This document shows, piece after piece, positions 1-8,555 of a stretch of 46,418 bases of DNA (position 1 is its first letter; each line of letters opens with the position of its first letter). Origin of the DNA: Deltaproteobacteria bacterium. GTDB lineage: Bacteria; Bdellovibrionota_C; UBA2361; SZUA-149; JADZAE01. The notes under the pieces were generated by a model. The model did no database searches. It was not told the origin of the DNA and saw only the letters and a program-made list of their open reading frames with translations. The stretch spans positions 1 to 46,418 of the forward strand of contig JADZAE010000024.1 in the NCBI GenBank assembly GCA_020852715.1, written 5' to 3'. The position numbers were made by a program, and so were the translations under genes.

Positions 1-1
1 C

Positions 2-130
2 GATATTGAGTCCTATGATCAGGCTCTTGAACTTTTAACTCCTTGGTTTGCTGAAGATTATAATCAGTTGTGGTGCTACAGCTCTCTCGGTGGACTTAGT
101 CCTATTGAGTTTGAAACTTCGTTTTATTAA
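2..130 (+). mobile_element. C-terminal end of an IS3-family-type transposase (OrfB), cut by the window edge
   Basis: An open frame runs in from the window edge and ends with TAA at 128-130, giving 42 residues. The tail reads W-F-A-E-D-Y-N, then Y-S-S-L-G-G-L-S-P-I-E-F-E. This matches the C-terminus of IS3-family OrfB (integrase core), where the usual text is EYN..RPHSSLG.LTPxEFE. The usual RPH is replaced here by WCY. Whether the element is complete upstream cannot be seen. No clear terminal inverted repeat or target duplication was found downstream, where the multi-hairpin repeat begins at about 241. DDE catalytic residues lie outside the window, so activity cannot be judged. The stretch 131-240 between stop codon and repeat holds no supported gene. 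Confidence 0.8.
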
Positions 131-240
131 CAATTACAACAAAAAGTAGCTTGATTTTTTATACCAAAATTTTTTACCTAATGTGCCTTGACGAAACGGT
201 GGCATTACACGATATGCGCGGCGGAAAATATTCCTATTAC

Positions 241-625
241 ACCGTACGCAAGAAGTTAGTTGAACGGTATATTTTTAAGTAAATAAGTTTTGCGTGCGGT
301 ATAAAGCAAGGATACTTTTCGCGGAAGCGAAACCCCAATTCGCTTTCGTAAATGCCCATAAATAAGCCATGGATGGCCTATTTATGGGCAAAATGAAACT
401 AAGCCCCATCGGGGCGGATTTTGCGTAGCAAAATCATGGGGGCGAAGAAAAAGCCTTCACATATTTAGTCGTTTCCGATAAGGAAACGGCAGTGACTAAT
501 CAAATATTTTTATAATAGAGTTATTTAATTAAATTTTCTACCGAGTGAAGGCTTATCCATTTGCTTAGAACAAAGATAGGAAGCCGAAGGCTTTTCATCT
601 CAAAAGTTAATTTACTTTTTGAGAA
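241..625 (-). repeat. Family A multi-hairpin intergenic repeat, copy 1 (full length)
   Basis: About 385 bp made of successive inverted repeats. It matches 10725-11116 in opposite orientation along its whole length, with scattered substitutions and small indels. Hairpins visible here are: ACCGTACGCAA against TTGCGTGCGGT (241-300); TTTCGC/GCGAAA (317-332); GCCCATAAATA/TATTTATGGGC (354-389) with an inner GCCAT/ATGGC; GCCCC/GGGGC (403-415); GATTTTGC/GCAAAATC (417-435); AAGCCTTCAC/GTGAAGGCTT (451-554) enclosing CGTTTCC/GGAAACG; and AAGCC/GGCTT (581-593). No reading frame is conserved between copies. I see no transposase or tRNA in it. Orientation is arbitrary; minus means the reverse complement of copy 2. 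Confidence 0.9.
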
Positions 626-661
626 TGGTATATATTCGCTAAAATATCAGCGCGCCCTTTG

Positions 662-1339
662 TTACATTACAAGCAGCTCATAACGAACGAGAACTTGGAT
701 GCTGAGTTTTTTATCATGATACAGGCTTGGATTTTCTCCGCGCATGCGCTGTTCTAACATTTGCGAACCCAGGTCTTCTTCGTTTACTGTAATTGCTATT
801 GGTTGCCCTAGTTTAACGTTTAGGTTTTCAGCAATAGCCAGAGCTTTAGCTTTTGCCGTATCGGTTGCCTTTTTAATCAATGATATACGTTGCTCCTCTG
901 TACTGACATGTCGATAGCTTACTTCTCCAACGTTTGCTGCTCCCGCTTTAAGACAATCATCGATAATTTGCGCAGAGAGACTAACGTTAGTTGTCTCTAC
1001 CGTTAAATATTCTATAGCCGTGACAACATTATTAGCAAGAATTGTTGATCCTCGTCCATCAGGTCCGCTATAGTCACGGCCACGCGAATATATTTCAATG
1101 TTTTTGTCTTTCACCGAAATGATTTTGATTACTTCTTGTAATTTTTGATTAAGCGCTGAGTTCACGGCCTGAGCATTTTGCCCGCTGGCCTCAATATGAA
1201 AAGTTAATTTAACATGATTAGGGGAGTAGGTAGCAGAGGCCTCGCCTTGGACAGCGATTTCTCTGCGATTCTCTTGAGCTTGTGCCAAAAGAGGGCAAGC
1301 GAAAAGGCAAATTAGTAATGATAATTGGAATGTTTTCAT
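662..1339 (-). CDS. SIMPL-domain (DUF541) periplasmic protein
   Basis: About 225 aa. The start chosen is the ATG at 1339, which forms a 4-base ATGA overlap with the aminopeptidase stop and gives a clean signal peptide (MKTFQLSLLICLF..., cleavage after LAQA). A longer frame exists but would overlap the upstream gene further. The body has the SIMPL/DUF541 pattern: an early REIAVQGEA segment, then a beta-strand run with SPNHVKLTFHIEASG, and a C-terminal LIKKATDTAKAKALAIAENL helix followed by LGQPIAITV. Members are exported proteins of poorly defined role; some bind metals or protect against stress. It is translationally coupled to the upstream aminopeptidase, but no shared pathway is evident. 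Confidence 0.85.
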   Translation of the reverse strand: MKTFQLSLLICLFACPLLAQAQENRREIAVQGEASATYSPNHVKLTFHIEASGQNAQAVNSALNQKLQEVIKIISVKDKNIEIYSRGRDYSGPDGRGSTILANNVVTAIEYLTVETTNVSLSAQIIDDCLKAGAANVGEVSYRHVSTEEQRISLIKKATDTAKAKALAIAENLNVKLGQPIAITVNEEDLGSQMLEQRMRGENPSLYHDKKLSIQVLVRYELLVM

Positions 1340-2673
1340 AATAAGCGTCCTGTGCAAATATTTTCAATATCCGTAAGTTTAATAGGAATACAATCAGTTA
1401 AAACATCACGCCCGGCTTTGGTTATTAAAATATCTTCTTCTAGACGGATGCCTAGTCCGCGATATTCTTGCGGAACAGATTTGTCGCCAGGATCAAAATA
1501 AAGTCCCGGTTCCATAGTCAAGACATTGCCCGGCACGAGTTTTAAGTCATAGCCATGAACCTGGGGAAAGCTAGTAACGATAGGCGAGATGTCATGTGCT
1601 TCTAAACCTAACCAATGTCCGGCTCGATGCATAAAATAGCGCTGATAGCTCTTGTCTTTCTCGATTTTTGCTGCGCTTGATTTAATTATTTTTAATACGG
1701 CTAAACTTGCACAAATATCTTTTACTACGGCTTGGTGTATCATGCTCATCGTCACACCGGGGCGAGCTTTTTTTATGCCTGTCTGTAAGGCGCGATATAC
1801 AGCTTGATATATTTGGGCCTGGGGTTTAGAAAATTTCCCGCTTAGGGGAAAAGTTCGCGTGACATCGGCACAGTAACCATTGACATTGGCGCCAGCATCA
1901 ATCAATACTAAACCCCCGCTTTTTAGCGGTGTTTTTTGGGGCACATGATGCAAATAGGTGGCATGATCTGCGGCGGCGACAATTGACGGAAAAGCGAGAC
2001 GAGTTGCGCCATATTTATAAAACTTTTCTTCAAGCGCTTTAGCACAGTGAAGCTCAGTGGCGAAATTTCTTAAGTTGATGCCTACCTCATAAAAAGAAAT
2101 AGCCGTAATTGCCGCTGCTTGCTTGAGGCGTTTTATCTCTTCTTTGTCCTTTACCCAACGCAGGGGTGCGGTAAGTAGACGCGCATCGACAAATGCTGAC
2201 GGAAAATTGCAACGAGGAGCATTTAATGTTTGTGCTAATGAGAGAATAAACTGATCCAATTTAACATCTACACCCGGTGTGTAGTGTAGACATGGATAGG
2301 GTGCGAGAAATTTCGGTAATTCGGTTTTTAGGGAAGCAATATCCAAAACCAGATCTACTTTGATTTGGGCTTTGGCTATTTTTAATCCTAGCCGAACGCC
2401 TTGCCACTGTTCCTTATAGGGATCTTTTTCGCGAAGGAATAAAATACTGCGTGGCTTAGTGTTTGATCCTAACATCAACAGCGCGGTTTGCGGTTCCTCG
2501 ATGCCGGTCAAATAATATAAATTGGCATCCTGCTGGAATTCGTAATACATATCGCGCTCGCGCCCTTTTTCCGGTAGTGCGCAAAACAGAGCGGCTTCAC
2601 CTTTAATTTGTGCTAAGATCTGTGCGCGTCGTTTGGCGTAAATATTTTCTGGTATTTTGCTGTTGTGCTTCAT
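1336..2673 (-). CDS. pepP: Xaa-Pro aminopeptidase (M24B family)
   Basis: 445 aa, close to the 441 aa of E. coli PepP. It removes N-terminal residues preceding proline and is cytoplasmic, using two metal ions. Residues 10-140 match the AMP_N domain (RDMYYEFQQDANLYYLTGIEEP). The pita-bread catalytic domain follows with all metal ligands visible: D259 in LIDAGAN, D270 in ADVTRTFP, H353 in HRAGHWLGLEAHD, E388 in MEPGLYF and E412 in RLEEDILIT. The stop codon overlaps the start of the SIMPL gene by four bases. The divergent gap to hslV (about 120 bp) should hold promoters for both directions. Confidence 0.95.
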   Translation of the reverse strand: MKHNSKIPENIYAKRRAQILAQIKGEAALFCALPEKGRERDMYYEFQQDANLYYLTGIEEPQTALLMLGSNTKPRSILFLREKDPYKEQWQGVRLGLKIAKAQIKVDLVLDIASLKTELPKFLAPYPCLHYTPGVDVKLDQFILSLAQTLNAPRCNFPSAFVDARLLTAPLRWVKDKEEIKRLKQAAAITAISFYEVGINLRNFATELHCAKALEEKFYKYGATRLAFPSIVAAADHATYLHHVPQKTPLKSGGLVLIDAGANVNGYCADVTRTFPLSGKFSKPQAQIYQAVYRALQTGIKKARPGVTMSMIHQAVVKDICASLAVLKIIKSSAAKIEKDKSYQRYFMHRAGHWLGLEAHDISPIVTSFPQVHGYDLKLVPGNVLTMEPGLYFDPGDKSVPQEYRGLGIRLEEDILITKAGRDVLTDCIPIKLTDIENICTGRLL

Positions 2674-2793
2674 GATATTAATGATTATGGTTTTATCGCA
2701 CTTGCCCTTATAGCTACTTTGTTCTTGATTAGGAAAGTATTTATGGGCAAGATGATTAAATATCGAAGAACTCAGGAATAAAATTGGTTAGAT

Positions 2794-3342
2794 ATGACAA
2801 ACTTTCAAGCCACAACAATTTTAGCGCTGCAGCATAAGAATAAAATTGTGCTGGTTGGCGATGGTCAAGTTACAGTGGCTAACACTATCATGAAGCACAG
2901 TGCGAATAAGGTGCGAACGCTGCAAAATGGCAAAGTGTTAGCCGGTTTTGCCGGGTCCGCCGCTGATGCTTTCACTTTATTTGAGCGCTTTGAAGCGAAA
3001 CTAAATGAACATGGAGGCATACTTGCCCGAGCAGCGGTGGAGTTAGCTAAAGACTGGCGCATGGATAAGTATTTACGGAAATTAGAAGCAATGTTGATTG
3101 TTGCGGGGAGGGATGGGTTATTTCTACTTTCCGGATCCGGCGATGTTATTCAGCCGGACGATGGAGTTTTGGCTATCGGTTCTGGAGGAAACTATGCGCT
3201 CTGTGCTGCCCGTGCTTTGTTACGTTCCGCAGGTGATAAATTAACGGCAAAAGAAATTGCCGCGACTTCGATGCAGATAGCTTCTGAGATTTGTCCGTTT
3301 ACTAATGACCGCTTCCATTTTGAGGAGTTAGCTTGTGAGTAA
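2794..3342 (+). CDS. hslV: ATP-dependent protease peptidase subunit HslV (ClpQ)
   Basis: 182 aa; the threonine-protease core of the HslUV complex, a double hexamer capped by HslU hexamers that degrades unfolded and regulatory proteins. The sequence is typical: [61 protein letters not shown] and IGSGGNYAL. The N-terminus is [12 protein letters not shown], so the catalytic Thr is residue 7 and a 6-residue propeptide must be removed. This resembles Bacillus CodW (MSSFHATT) rather than the E. coli MTTIV form. It overlaps hslU by 8 bases and forms an operon with it. The nearest AGGA lies rather far upstream of the ATG. Confidence 0.97.
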   Translation: MTNFQATTILALQHKNKIVLVGDGQVTVANTIMKHSANKVRTLQNGKVLAGFAGSAADAFTLFERFEAKLNEHGGILARAAVELAKDWRMDKYLRKLEAMLIVAGRDGLFLLSGSGDVIQPDDGVLAIGSGGNYALCAARALLRSAGDKLTAKEIAATSMQIASEICPFTNDRFHFEELACE

Positions 3343-4714
3343 GGAATTGTTTTCCGTAGAAAATGATAATGTATTATTTAACGATAAGCAGCTAACGCCG
3401 AAACAGATAGTTGTTGAACTAGATCGTTATATTATTGCCCAAGAAGATGCCAAAAAGGCAGTAGCTGTGGCGTTGCGCAATCGTTGGCGGCGCTTGCGCG
3501 TAGAGGGCGAAATAAAAGACGAAATAACGCCGAAAAATATCATTATGATTGGTCCTACGGGAGTGGGGAAGACTGAAATTGCCCGCCGGTTAGCTAAGCT
3601 AGCCGCTGCGCCGTTTGTGAAGGTCGAAGCCAGTAAATTTACCGAGGTCGGATATGTTGGGCGCGATGTTGAGTCGATAATTCGTGACCTCATGGAAATG
3701 TCCATCACTTTGGTTAAGGAAGAGGAGAGGGAAAAGGTAAAAAAACAGGCGGAGCAAAGTGTCGAAGACCAGTTGCTAGACTTACTGTTACCTGATTCTC
3801 AAGAAAATACTTCTGCGGACACAGAAACGAAACAAAAGACGCGTGAGCGCTTAAGACAAATGCTTAAAGAAGGGAAGCTTGAAGAGCGCATGGTGGAAAT
3901 TGAAGTGACCAGGCCGATGAGCGCGCATTTCGAAGTTTTTGGTCCACCGATGATGGGCGACATGGAAAATCAGTTTCGTGAGGTGTTAGGGAGTGTGCTA
4001 CCTAAAGCCAAAGATAAAAAGAAGTTGCCGGTGAGCGATGCTCGTAAGCTGCTCTTGCGTGAATCACAAGAAGAGTTGATTGATCAGGAGCGAGTAAGCA
4101 GAACGGCTTTAAAGCGCGCCGAACAAACAGGAATCGTTTTTATCGATGAAATTGATAAAATTTGCGGGCGCGACCAACAAAGTAAGGGGCCCGATGTCTC
4201 CCGTGAAGGAGTGCAGAGAGATCTGCTTCCGCTGGTGGAAGGTTGCACAGTTACGACAAAATATGGACCGATCAAGACGGATCATATTTTGTTTATTGCC
4301 TCGGGGGCATTTCATTTTTCTAAACCATCAGATTTGATGCCTGAGTTTCAGGGGCGTTTCCCGATTCGTGTGGAGCTGAGAAGCCTCACTGCCGAGCATT
4401 TTGTTCGTATTCTTACTGAGCCTAAAAATGCTTTGATTAAACAATACACGGCCATGTTGGCGACAGAGAATTTAGAGGTGGAATTTACTGAAGATGCGAT
4501 CGTTGAGATTGCTAAATTAACGGCCGAAGTAAATTCCCGCACAGAAAATATCGGCGCACGGCGATTACATACTTTATTAGAAAAGATGTTGGAAGAACTG
4601 TCCTTCGTTGCTGATGAGCTAGTCGGGCAAAAAATAACGATCAATAAAGCTTATGTGCAAGAGCGCCTAGGCGATATTGTGCAGGATCAAGACTTATCAC
4701 GGTATATATTATGA
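3335..4714 (+). CDS. hslU: HslU ATPase/unfoldase subunit (ClpY)
   Basis: 459 aa (E. coli HslU 443). An AAA+ unfoldase that feeds substrates into HslV. It starts at a GTG inside the 3' end of hslV (8-base overlap, other frame). Residues 20-50 carry [23 protein letters not shown]; Walker A GPTGVGKT is at 73-80; the GYVGRDVE pore motif is near 106-113; the variable I domain spans about 115-245; Walker B VFIDEID is at 268-274; and the sensor/C-domain contains [17 protein letters not shown]. The C-terminus SRYIL resembles the HslU tail that docks into HslV. Its stop overlaps the next gene by ATGA. Confidence 0.97.
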   Translation: MSKELFSVENDNVLFNDKQLTPKQIVVELDRYIIAQEDAKKAVAVALRNRWRRLRVEGEIKDEITPKNIIMIGPTGVGKTEIARRLAKLAAAPFVKVEASKFTEVGYVGRDVESIIRDLMEMSITLVKEEEREKVKKQAEQSVEDQLLDLLLPDSQENTSADTETKQKTRERLRQMLKEGKLEERMVEIEVTRPMSAHFEVFGPPMMGDMENQFREVLGSVLPKAKDKKKLPVSDARKLLLRESQEELIDQERVSRTALKRAEQTGIVFIDEIDKICGRDQQSKGPDVSREGVQRDLLPLVEGCTVTTKYGPIKTDHILFIASGAFHFSKPSDLMPEFQGRFPIRVELRSLTAEHFVRILTEPKNALIKQYTAMLATENLEVEFTEDAIVEIAKLTAEVNSRTENIGARRLHTLLEKMLEELSFVADELVGQKITINKAYVQERLGDIVQDQDLSRYIL

Positions 4715-5199
4715 AAACGAGAAAACTGTTTGATGTTCTGGCAATTTTACTTACCTTGGTCATAATTTTGGCTTGCGGAAAAAAGGGAAGTCCGAAAGCT
4801 CCAGAGTTGTTTGCTCCCGATCAAGTTAAATTCTTTGCCATTAATGGTCAGCTTGAAGGGCTTAATCTCACTTGGCAGGCGCCTGAAAAAGCTGCCAACG
4901 GTGATGATTTATTAAATTTGGAAACCTTTCTAGTTAATCGACGCGCAGTGGAAGGTAAAGAATTAGGGGATTTTGAAATTATTGCCGAAGTGCCATCGGC
5001 CGAGACACCGGGAGTGGTGAAGTCAGAAAAGGCGACAATATATTCTTACCTTGATCAATCAGTCGTGCCCGGCAAGGAGTATGATTACTATGTTGTCGGA
5101 GTAAACACTGATGGGGTGAAGGGTGTGTTTAGCTTAGTTTATCGCGTGAGATTTGTTGGCGAAGCGAGCTCTATACGTATTTTAAACACCACGAGGTAA
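4711..5199 (+). CDS. Lipoprotein with fibronectin-III-like region, downstream of hslU
   Basis: 162 aa. The signal peptide ends in a lipobox (IILACGKKG); the lipidated Cys is followed by KKGSPKAP, the short Lys/Pro-rich linker common in small diderm lipoproteins. The rest (about 35-150) reads as one beta-sandwich: LNLTWQAPE near the start and [18 protein letters not shown] near the end resemble the W-strand and Y..V.A.N..G motif of fibronectin type III domains. No enzyme motif is visible. It overlaps hslU by four bases (ATGA), so it is probably co-translated with the protease although it acts in the envelope. Function unknown. Confidence 0.75.
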   Translation: MKTRKLFDVLAILLTLVIILACGKKGSPKAPELFAPDQVKFFAINGQLEGLNLTWQAPEKAANGDDLLNLETFLVNRRAVEGKELGDFEIIAEVPSAETPGVVKSEKATIYSYLDQSVVPGKEYDYYVVGVNTDGVKGVFSLVYRVRFVGEASSIRILNTTR

Positions 5200-5219
5200 T
5201 TGGTTGGAGATCTTTTAAT

Positions 5220-5337
5220 AAGGGCTGTGCAAAATCTTATCGTTCTTACTGGGCGGATATAGACATAAGAATTTGAGCTTACGACAATGTCCTGCTGTTT
5301 ATTAGGCGATACCTGTCTTTTGCCACAGCCCTTTTTT
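5220..5337. other. Long-range stem between convergent genes: bidirectional terminator or small structured RNA
   Basis: AAGGGCTGTG at 5220-5229 pairs perfectly with CACAGCCCTT at 5324-5333. The stem continues with CAAAA/TTTTG after one bulged C, giving about 15 pairs around an 88-nt interior. A T-run (5332-5337) follows on the plus strand, and the minus strand ends its copy with a short TTATTAAAA stretch. An interior TTCTTA/TAAGAA hairpin lies inside. The gap lies between the 3' ends of the hslVU operon and sodB, so termination in both directions is expected. The large interior is unlike an ordinary terminator, so a short non-coding RNA of about 118 nt is possible. I did not recognise 6S, SRP or tmRNA signatures. 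Confidence 0.45.
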
Positions 5338-5357
5338 GTTATCGATTTCTTGCTAGA

Positions 5358-5933
5358 TTAAAAGCATTTCTCCACAAAATCCCAATTAACTACATCCCAA
5401 AAACCTTGCACAAAACGCGGGCGTTCGTTTCTGTAATCTACATAATAAGCGTGTTCCCAAACATCTAAGGTTAAGAGCGCGGTTTTTCCCTGCTTCATTG
5501 GGGTGTCGGCGTTACTTAGACCAATAATCTCCAGTTTTCCGTTGCCATCTTTGGCTAACCAGGCCCAGCCTGATCCAAAGAGGTTGATTGCGGCATTAGA
5601 AAACTGTTCTTTAAAAGCATCATAAGTGCCAAAGGAGCTTTCAATGGCCGAGAGTAACTTAGCCGAGGGTTTGGTGGTATGAGCCGGGGTCATGCAATTC
5701 CAGAAAAATGTATGATTCCATGCTTGGGCTGCATTATTGAAAATGGGTCCCGTCGCTGTTTTAATCAAATCCTCTATAGATTTTTCTGCCTCAGGTTTCC
5801 CGTCGACTAGTGTGTTTAATTTATTAAAGTAGGCGGCATGATGTTTGCCATAGTGATAGCTCATTTGTTCTTCTGATAAATATGGGGCCAACGCCTTAAG
5901 TTCGTAGGGCAGTTTCGGTTGTGTAAAGCTCAT
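5358..5933 (-). CDS. sodB: Iron superoxide dismutase
   Basis: 191 aa, nearly collinear with E. coli SodB. It converts superoxide to peroxide and oxygen in the cytoplasm. The start is the ATG at 5933, preceded by GGAGG at 5-base spacing; a frame extending 4 codons further (TTG) lies inside that Shine-Dalgarno sequence. Metal ligands are H27 (YHYGKHHAAYF), H74 (AWNHTFFWN), D157 and H161 (LLTLDVWEHAYYVDYRN). Gln70 in NNAAQAWNH is the position that marks the iron-type enzyme, and GSGWAWL precedes the metal-site aspartate. There is no signal peptide. It faces the hslVU operon tail to tail and stands alone. Confidence 0.97.
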   Translation of the reverse strand: MSFTQPKLPYELKALAPYLSEEQMSYHYGKHHAAYFNKLNTLVDGKPEAEKSIEDLIKTATGPIFNNAAQAWNHTFFWNCMTPAHTTKPSAKLLSAIESSFGTYDAFKEQFSNAAINLFGSGWAWLAKDGNGKLEIIGLSNADTPMKQGKTALLTLDVWEHAYYVDYRNERPRFVQGFWDVVNWDFVEKCF

Positions 5934-5990
5934 GTGTTCCTCCAATTAATTGAATATGTTTTCCGTTCCCAATTTACTACGGAAAAGAGC

Positions 5991-6647
5991 TTAGGGCAAT
6001 ACGGGGTTAGGCAGAGCCTTGATTGGCCGCAGAAAGTATACATAAGCCGAGTTACTGAGTTTATTGTTGCTGGAAATATCTTCGGGCAAATTTTTTAGGA
6101 TATAAGAGTTATCTGTTTCGTATGCTCCCTTGTCGTGAGCGCCGGCTGTTTTTAAGAAATTGTGAGCCGAATCAATGTTAGTAATCAGTTCAACATGTGC
6201 ACCATTTTCCCCCCGACGGTTAGTTTTATCGATAACCATTAAGTCACCGCTTTGCAGGAGGTGAATATTGGTAATTGGCGTGAAATGTTTCTTCATGGCG
6301 GAGAGCGCCTCGGCGTTTACGTAATGATGGCTACCGTCAAGCATTTTGAATGTGGGCATTTCCAAGCCGGCTCGATATAAAGCCTCGCCAACAAAGACAT
6401 TGCATTTGCTTTTACCTTGAAGCCAGTTGAGGGGGCTGAGACCAGGGTGCCTATTAGATGTGATTTTTGGGTTTTGGCTTGTCGGGGTATTGGCTTTTGC
6501 ATAGGAGTGGCCCTCCTCGGCAATAATTCTTAATGCCGCCGCACTACTCGGCAAAAAGTCATGGATAATACCGGGATAAGCTGTTTTAGATAAAGTATTT
6601 AACCCATAAGAATAACTGTGTAACTGATAGTGTGTGTTTGATGGCAT
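5991..6647 (-). CDS. NlpC/P60- or CHAP-like cysteine amidase/peptidase without signal peptide
   Basis: 218 aa. A Cys-His papain-like core is visible: KCNVFVGEALYRAG with Cys82 at the helix start, LQSGDLMVID at 131-140 (the PGD strand of NlpC/CHAP proteins), and GAHVELIT with His151. A polar third residue may lie in the following strand. Such enzymes cleave peptidoglycan stem peptides or related amide bonds. There is no signal peptide or membrane segment, and the N-terminal 60 residues match nothing I know. Possibilities are a secreted effector, a lysis enzyme needing a holin, or a cytoplasmic amidase. A strong AGAGGAA precedes the ATG. No immunity gene sits next to it: its neighbours are sodB and a repeat. 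Confidence 0.7.
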   Translation of the reverse strand: MPSNTHYQLHSYSYGLNTLSKTAYPGIIHDFLPSSAAALRIIAEEGHSYAKANTPTSQNPKITSNRHPGLSPLNWLQGKSKCNVFVGEALYRAGLEMPTFKMLDGSHHYVNAEALSAMKKHFTPITNIHLLQSGDLMVIDKTNRRGENGAHVELITNIDSAHNFLKTAGAHDKGAYETDNSYILKNLPEDISSNNKLSNSAYVYFLRPIKALPNPVLP

Positions 6648-6672
6648 GATTCCTCTTGTTGTTAAAAAAATG

Positions 6673-6701
6673 AACTAACGATTATTTATTTATCGTTAGT
6701 T
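6673..6701. promoter_or_regulatory. Perfect 10-bp inverted repeat upstream of the amidase gene
   Basis: AACTAACGAT (6673-6682) and ATCGTTAGTT (6692-6701) are perfect reverse complements separated by 9 A/T bases. The element ends 26 bp before the amidase start codon on the minus strand. It could be an operator, or an RNA hairpin in the 5' leader. On the plus strand it is followed by GCCGATTTTTTT, so it could also terminate plus-strand transcription. Nothing in the sequence decides between these. Confidence 0.5.
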
Positions 6702-6809
6702 TAGCCGATTTTTTTGCAAAATTTATTGTATAGCCGAGCCTTAACTTGCAGTGAGACCCCCGTGGCCGGGTAAATAGTTATAGTCAGTAGCAAAGGCTTA
6801 ATGAGGCTT

Positions 6810-6980
6810 GGTAAGCCTTCACGGATTATGATTAATAGCGTTCCGGAGGTATTACAAATATGAACATTTACAATTATTTATTGACATTTCCAAATCGGAA
6901 ACGACTAATTTTGTGAAGGCTTAGTCTTTATCCACCCATAGTTTTGCTTCGCAAAACTTGCCCCATCTGGGGGCTTTTGA
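6810..6980 (+). repeat. Family A repeat, partial and diverged copy 3
   Basis: This stretch shares the core of the 10725-11116 copy in the same orientation. It has AAGCCTTCAC near 6812, then a diverged A/T-rich middle, then AATCGGAAACGACTAA and GTGAAGGCTTAGT, and finally AGTTTTGC-TTC-GCAAAACT (about 6940-6958). The last hairpin keeps its pairing although the two outer pairs differ from those in copies 1 and 2. The outer hairpins of the full copies are missing. It lies in the 486-bp divergent gap between the amidase and galU-type genes. The rest of that gap (6702-6809 and 6981-7120) shows no gene; a promoter for the downstream operon is expected there but I could not pick one securely. Confidence 0.75.
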
Positions 6981-7133
6981 ATAGAAACTCAGTAAAGGTC
7001 GTGAATGGTCACGGAGGCTTGAATTGGTGGCATAAAACTGTAATATTTGACGCTGGTTATTCTTAATAGGCGGGGGTGAGTCAGTAAGAGCTCGACAGGA
7101 TAGGTTGGGGAGTAACAAAGGAGTAAATTAGCT

Positions 7134-8555
7134 ATGAGCAACATAGATCTGGAAAAGAATTTTGCTGTTATTGAATCGTTGATGAAAAAAGAAGGAGTTC
7201 CTGCCTTAAACATCACAGCATTTAAATATTATTATACTCAGCTTGTTCGCGGAGAGACCGGATTAATTAGTGAAAAAGAAATCGGGGAAGTAGGGGATCT
7301 TCCTGATCTGGAATGCATGTCTGACCAGAGCACTGTGGGAAAAGAGAATGTTAAGCGCGCTGTTATTATTAAGTTAAATGGTGGGTTAGGCACAAGTATG
7401 GGACTTGATGCGGCCAAGACTCTCCTGCCGGCAAAAGGTAAATATACTTTTTTTGATATTATTATTCGCCAGGTGCTGGAGCTCCGAAAATCCTTTGACT
7501 GTAATTTACCTGTAATTTTCATGAACAGCTTTCGAACCGAGCAGGATACGTTAAATGCTTTAAAAGAGTATCCTGAATTCGCCGAAGGGCAAAATGGCAT
7601 TCCAGTTTCTTTCGTCCAAGGAAAAATTCCGAAGATCAGGCAAGATAATTTACTGCCCGTAACTTGGGAAAAAGATCCATCCTTAGCTTGGTGTCCACCT
7701 GGGCATGGAGATATATACTTATCCATGTTGCAGACAGGGATATTGGATAACTTACTCAAGCTTGGTTATCGTTATGCCTTTATTTCTAACTCGGATAATT
7801 TGGGAGCTGTGATTGACTTAAATATTTTAGGTTTTTTCGCCGACAAAAATACGCCTTTTATGATGGAAGTAGCTGATCGAACCGCTGCTGACCACAAAGG
7901 TGGACATCTGGCACGGACGCGTGAGGGATCATTGTTACTTAGAGAAAGTGCTCAATGCCCTAGCGACGAACAGGAAGCCTTTCAGGATATCTCCAAGTAT
8001 AAATATTTTAACACCAATAGCCTCTGGGTGAATTTAGAAGCGCTTAGCAAATTGCTTTCGAAGAACGAAAATATGCTGCCCTTACCCTTGATGCGTAATG
8101 CTAAGACAGTTGATCCATTAGATGAGAGTTCGCCAAAGGTATATCAGCTGGAGACAGCAATGGGCGCGGCAATATTAAATTTTTCCGGGTCTATGGCATT
8201 GCGCGTTCCCCGCAGCAGGTTTGCGCCGATTAAGAAGAATGAAGATTTGTTAGCTCTTTGGTCCGATATCTTTTATTTAAATCAGTCGTTTCATGTTTGC
8301 CGTGAGGATCGGCGGCGGCATAGCGAAATTGTAATTGACCTTGACCCGCAATACTACAAAAGTATTGCCTCGTTTAAGGAGAGATTTGTTCATGGTGTTC
8401 CCTCATTGCTTGACTGTCGCACACTGAAGATCAAGGGTGACGTGGCTTTTGGAGAAAATGTTGTCCTTAAGGGTGACGTGGTGATAAACAACAGCTCGGG
8501 AAGTCAGAAGTTAATACCGGCAAATTGCGTCATTGAGGGAGAGTATAATTTTTAA
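7134..8555 (+). CDS. UTP--glucose-1-phosphate uridylyltransferase, eukaryotic (UDPGP) type
   Basis: 473 aa. It makes UDP-glucose from UTP and glucose 1-phosphate for envelope glycans or trehalose/glycogen metabolism. The sequence is of the UDPGP family typical of eukaryotic UGP2, not the short bacterial GalU. Nucleotide loop LNGGLGTSMG is at 81-90 with Lys95 after it; later FMNSFRTEQDT, PPGHGDIY, YAFISNSDNLGA and FNTNSLWVNL match the family. The C-terminus is a left-handed helix-like segment (LKIKGDVAFGENVVLKGDV) used for oligomerisation in relatives. GTAAATTAGC separates a weak AAGGAG from the ATG. TAATG couples its stop to the next lipoprotein gene. Confidence 0.93.
   Translation: MSNIDLEKNFAVIESLMKKEGVPALNITAFKYYYTQLVRGETGLISEKEIGEVGDLPDLECMSDQSTVGKENVKRAVIIKLNGGLGTSMGLDAAKTLLPAKGKYTFFDIIIRQVLELRKSFDCNLPVIFMNSFRTEQDTLNALKEYPEFAEGQNGIPVSFVQGKIPKIRQDNLLPVTWEKDPSLAWCPPGHGDIYLSMLQTGILDNLLKLGYRYAFISNSDNLGAVIDLNILGFFADKNTPFMMEVADRTAADHKGGHLARTREGSLLLRESAQCPSDEQEAFQDISKYKYFNTNSLWVNLEALSKLLSKNENMLPLPLMRNAKTVDPLDESSPKVYQLETAMGAAILNFSGSMALRVPRSRFAPIKKNEDLLALWSDIFYLNQSFHVCREDRRRHSEIVIDLDPQYYKSIASFKERFVHGVPSLLDCRTLKIKGDVAFGENVVLKGDVVINNSSGSQKLIPANCVIEGEYNF

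Noticed and set aside
181..282. Short frame of 33 codons before the family A repeat
   Set aside because: It has no Shine-Dalgarno sequence and its second half is the conserved hairpin repeat, so the frame is incidental.
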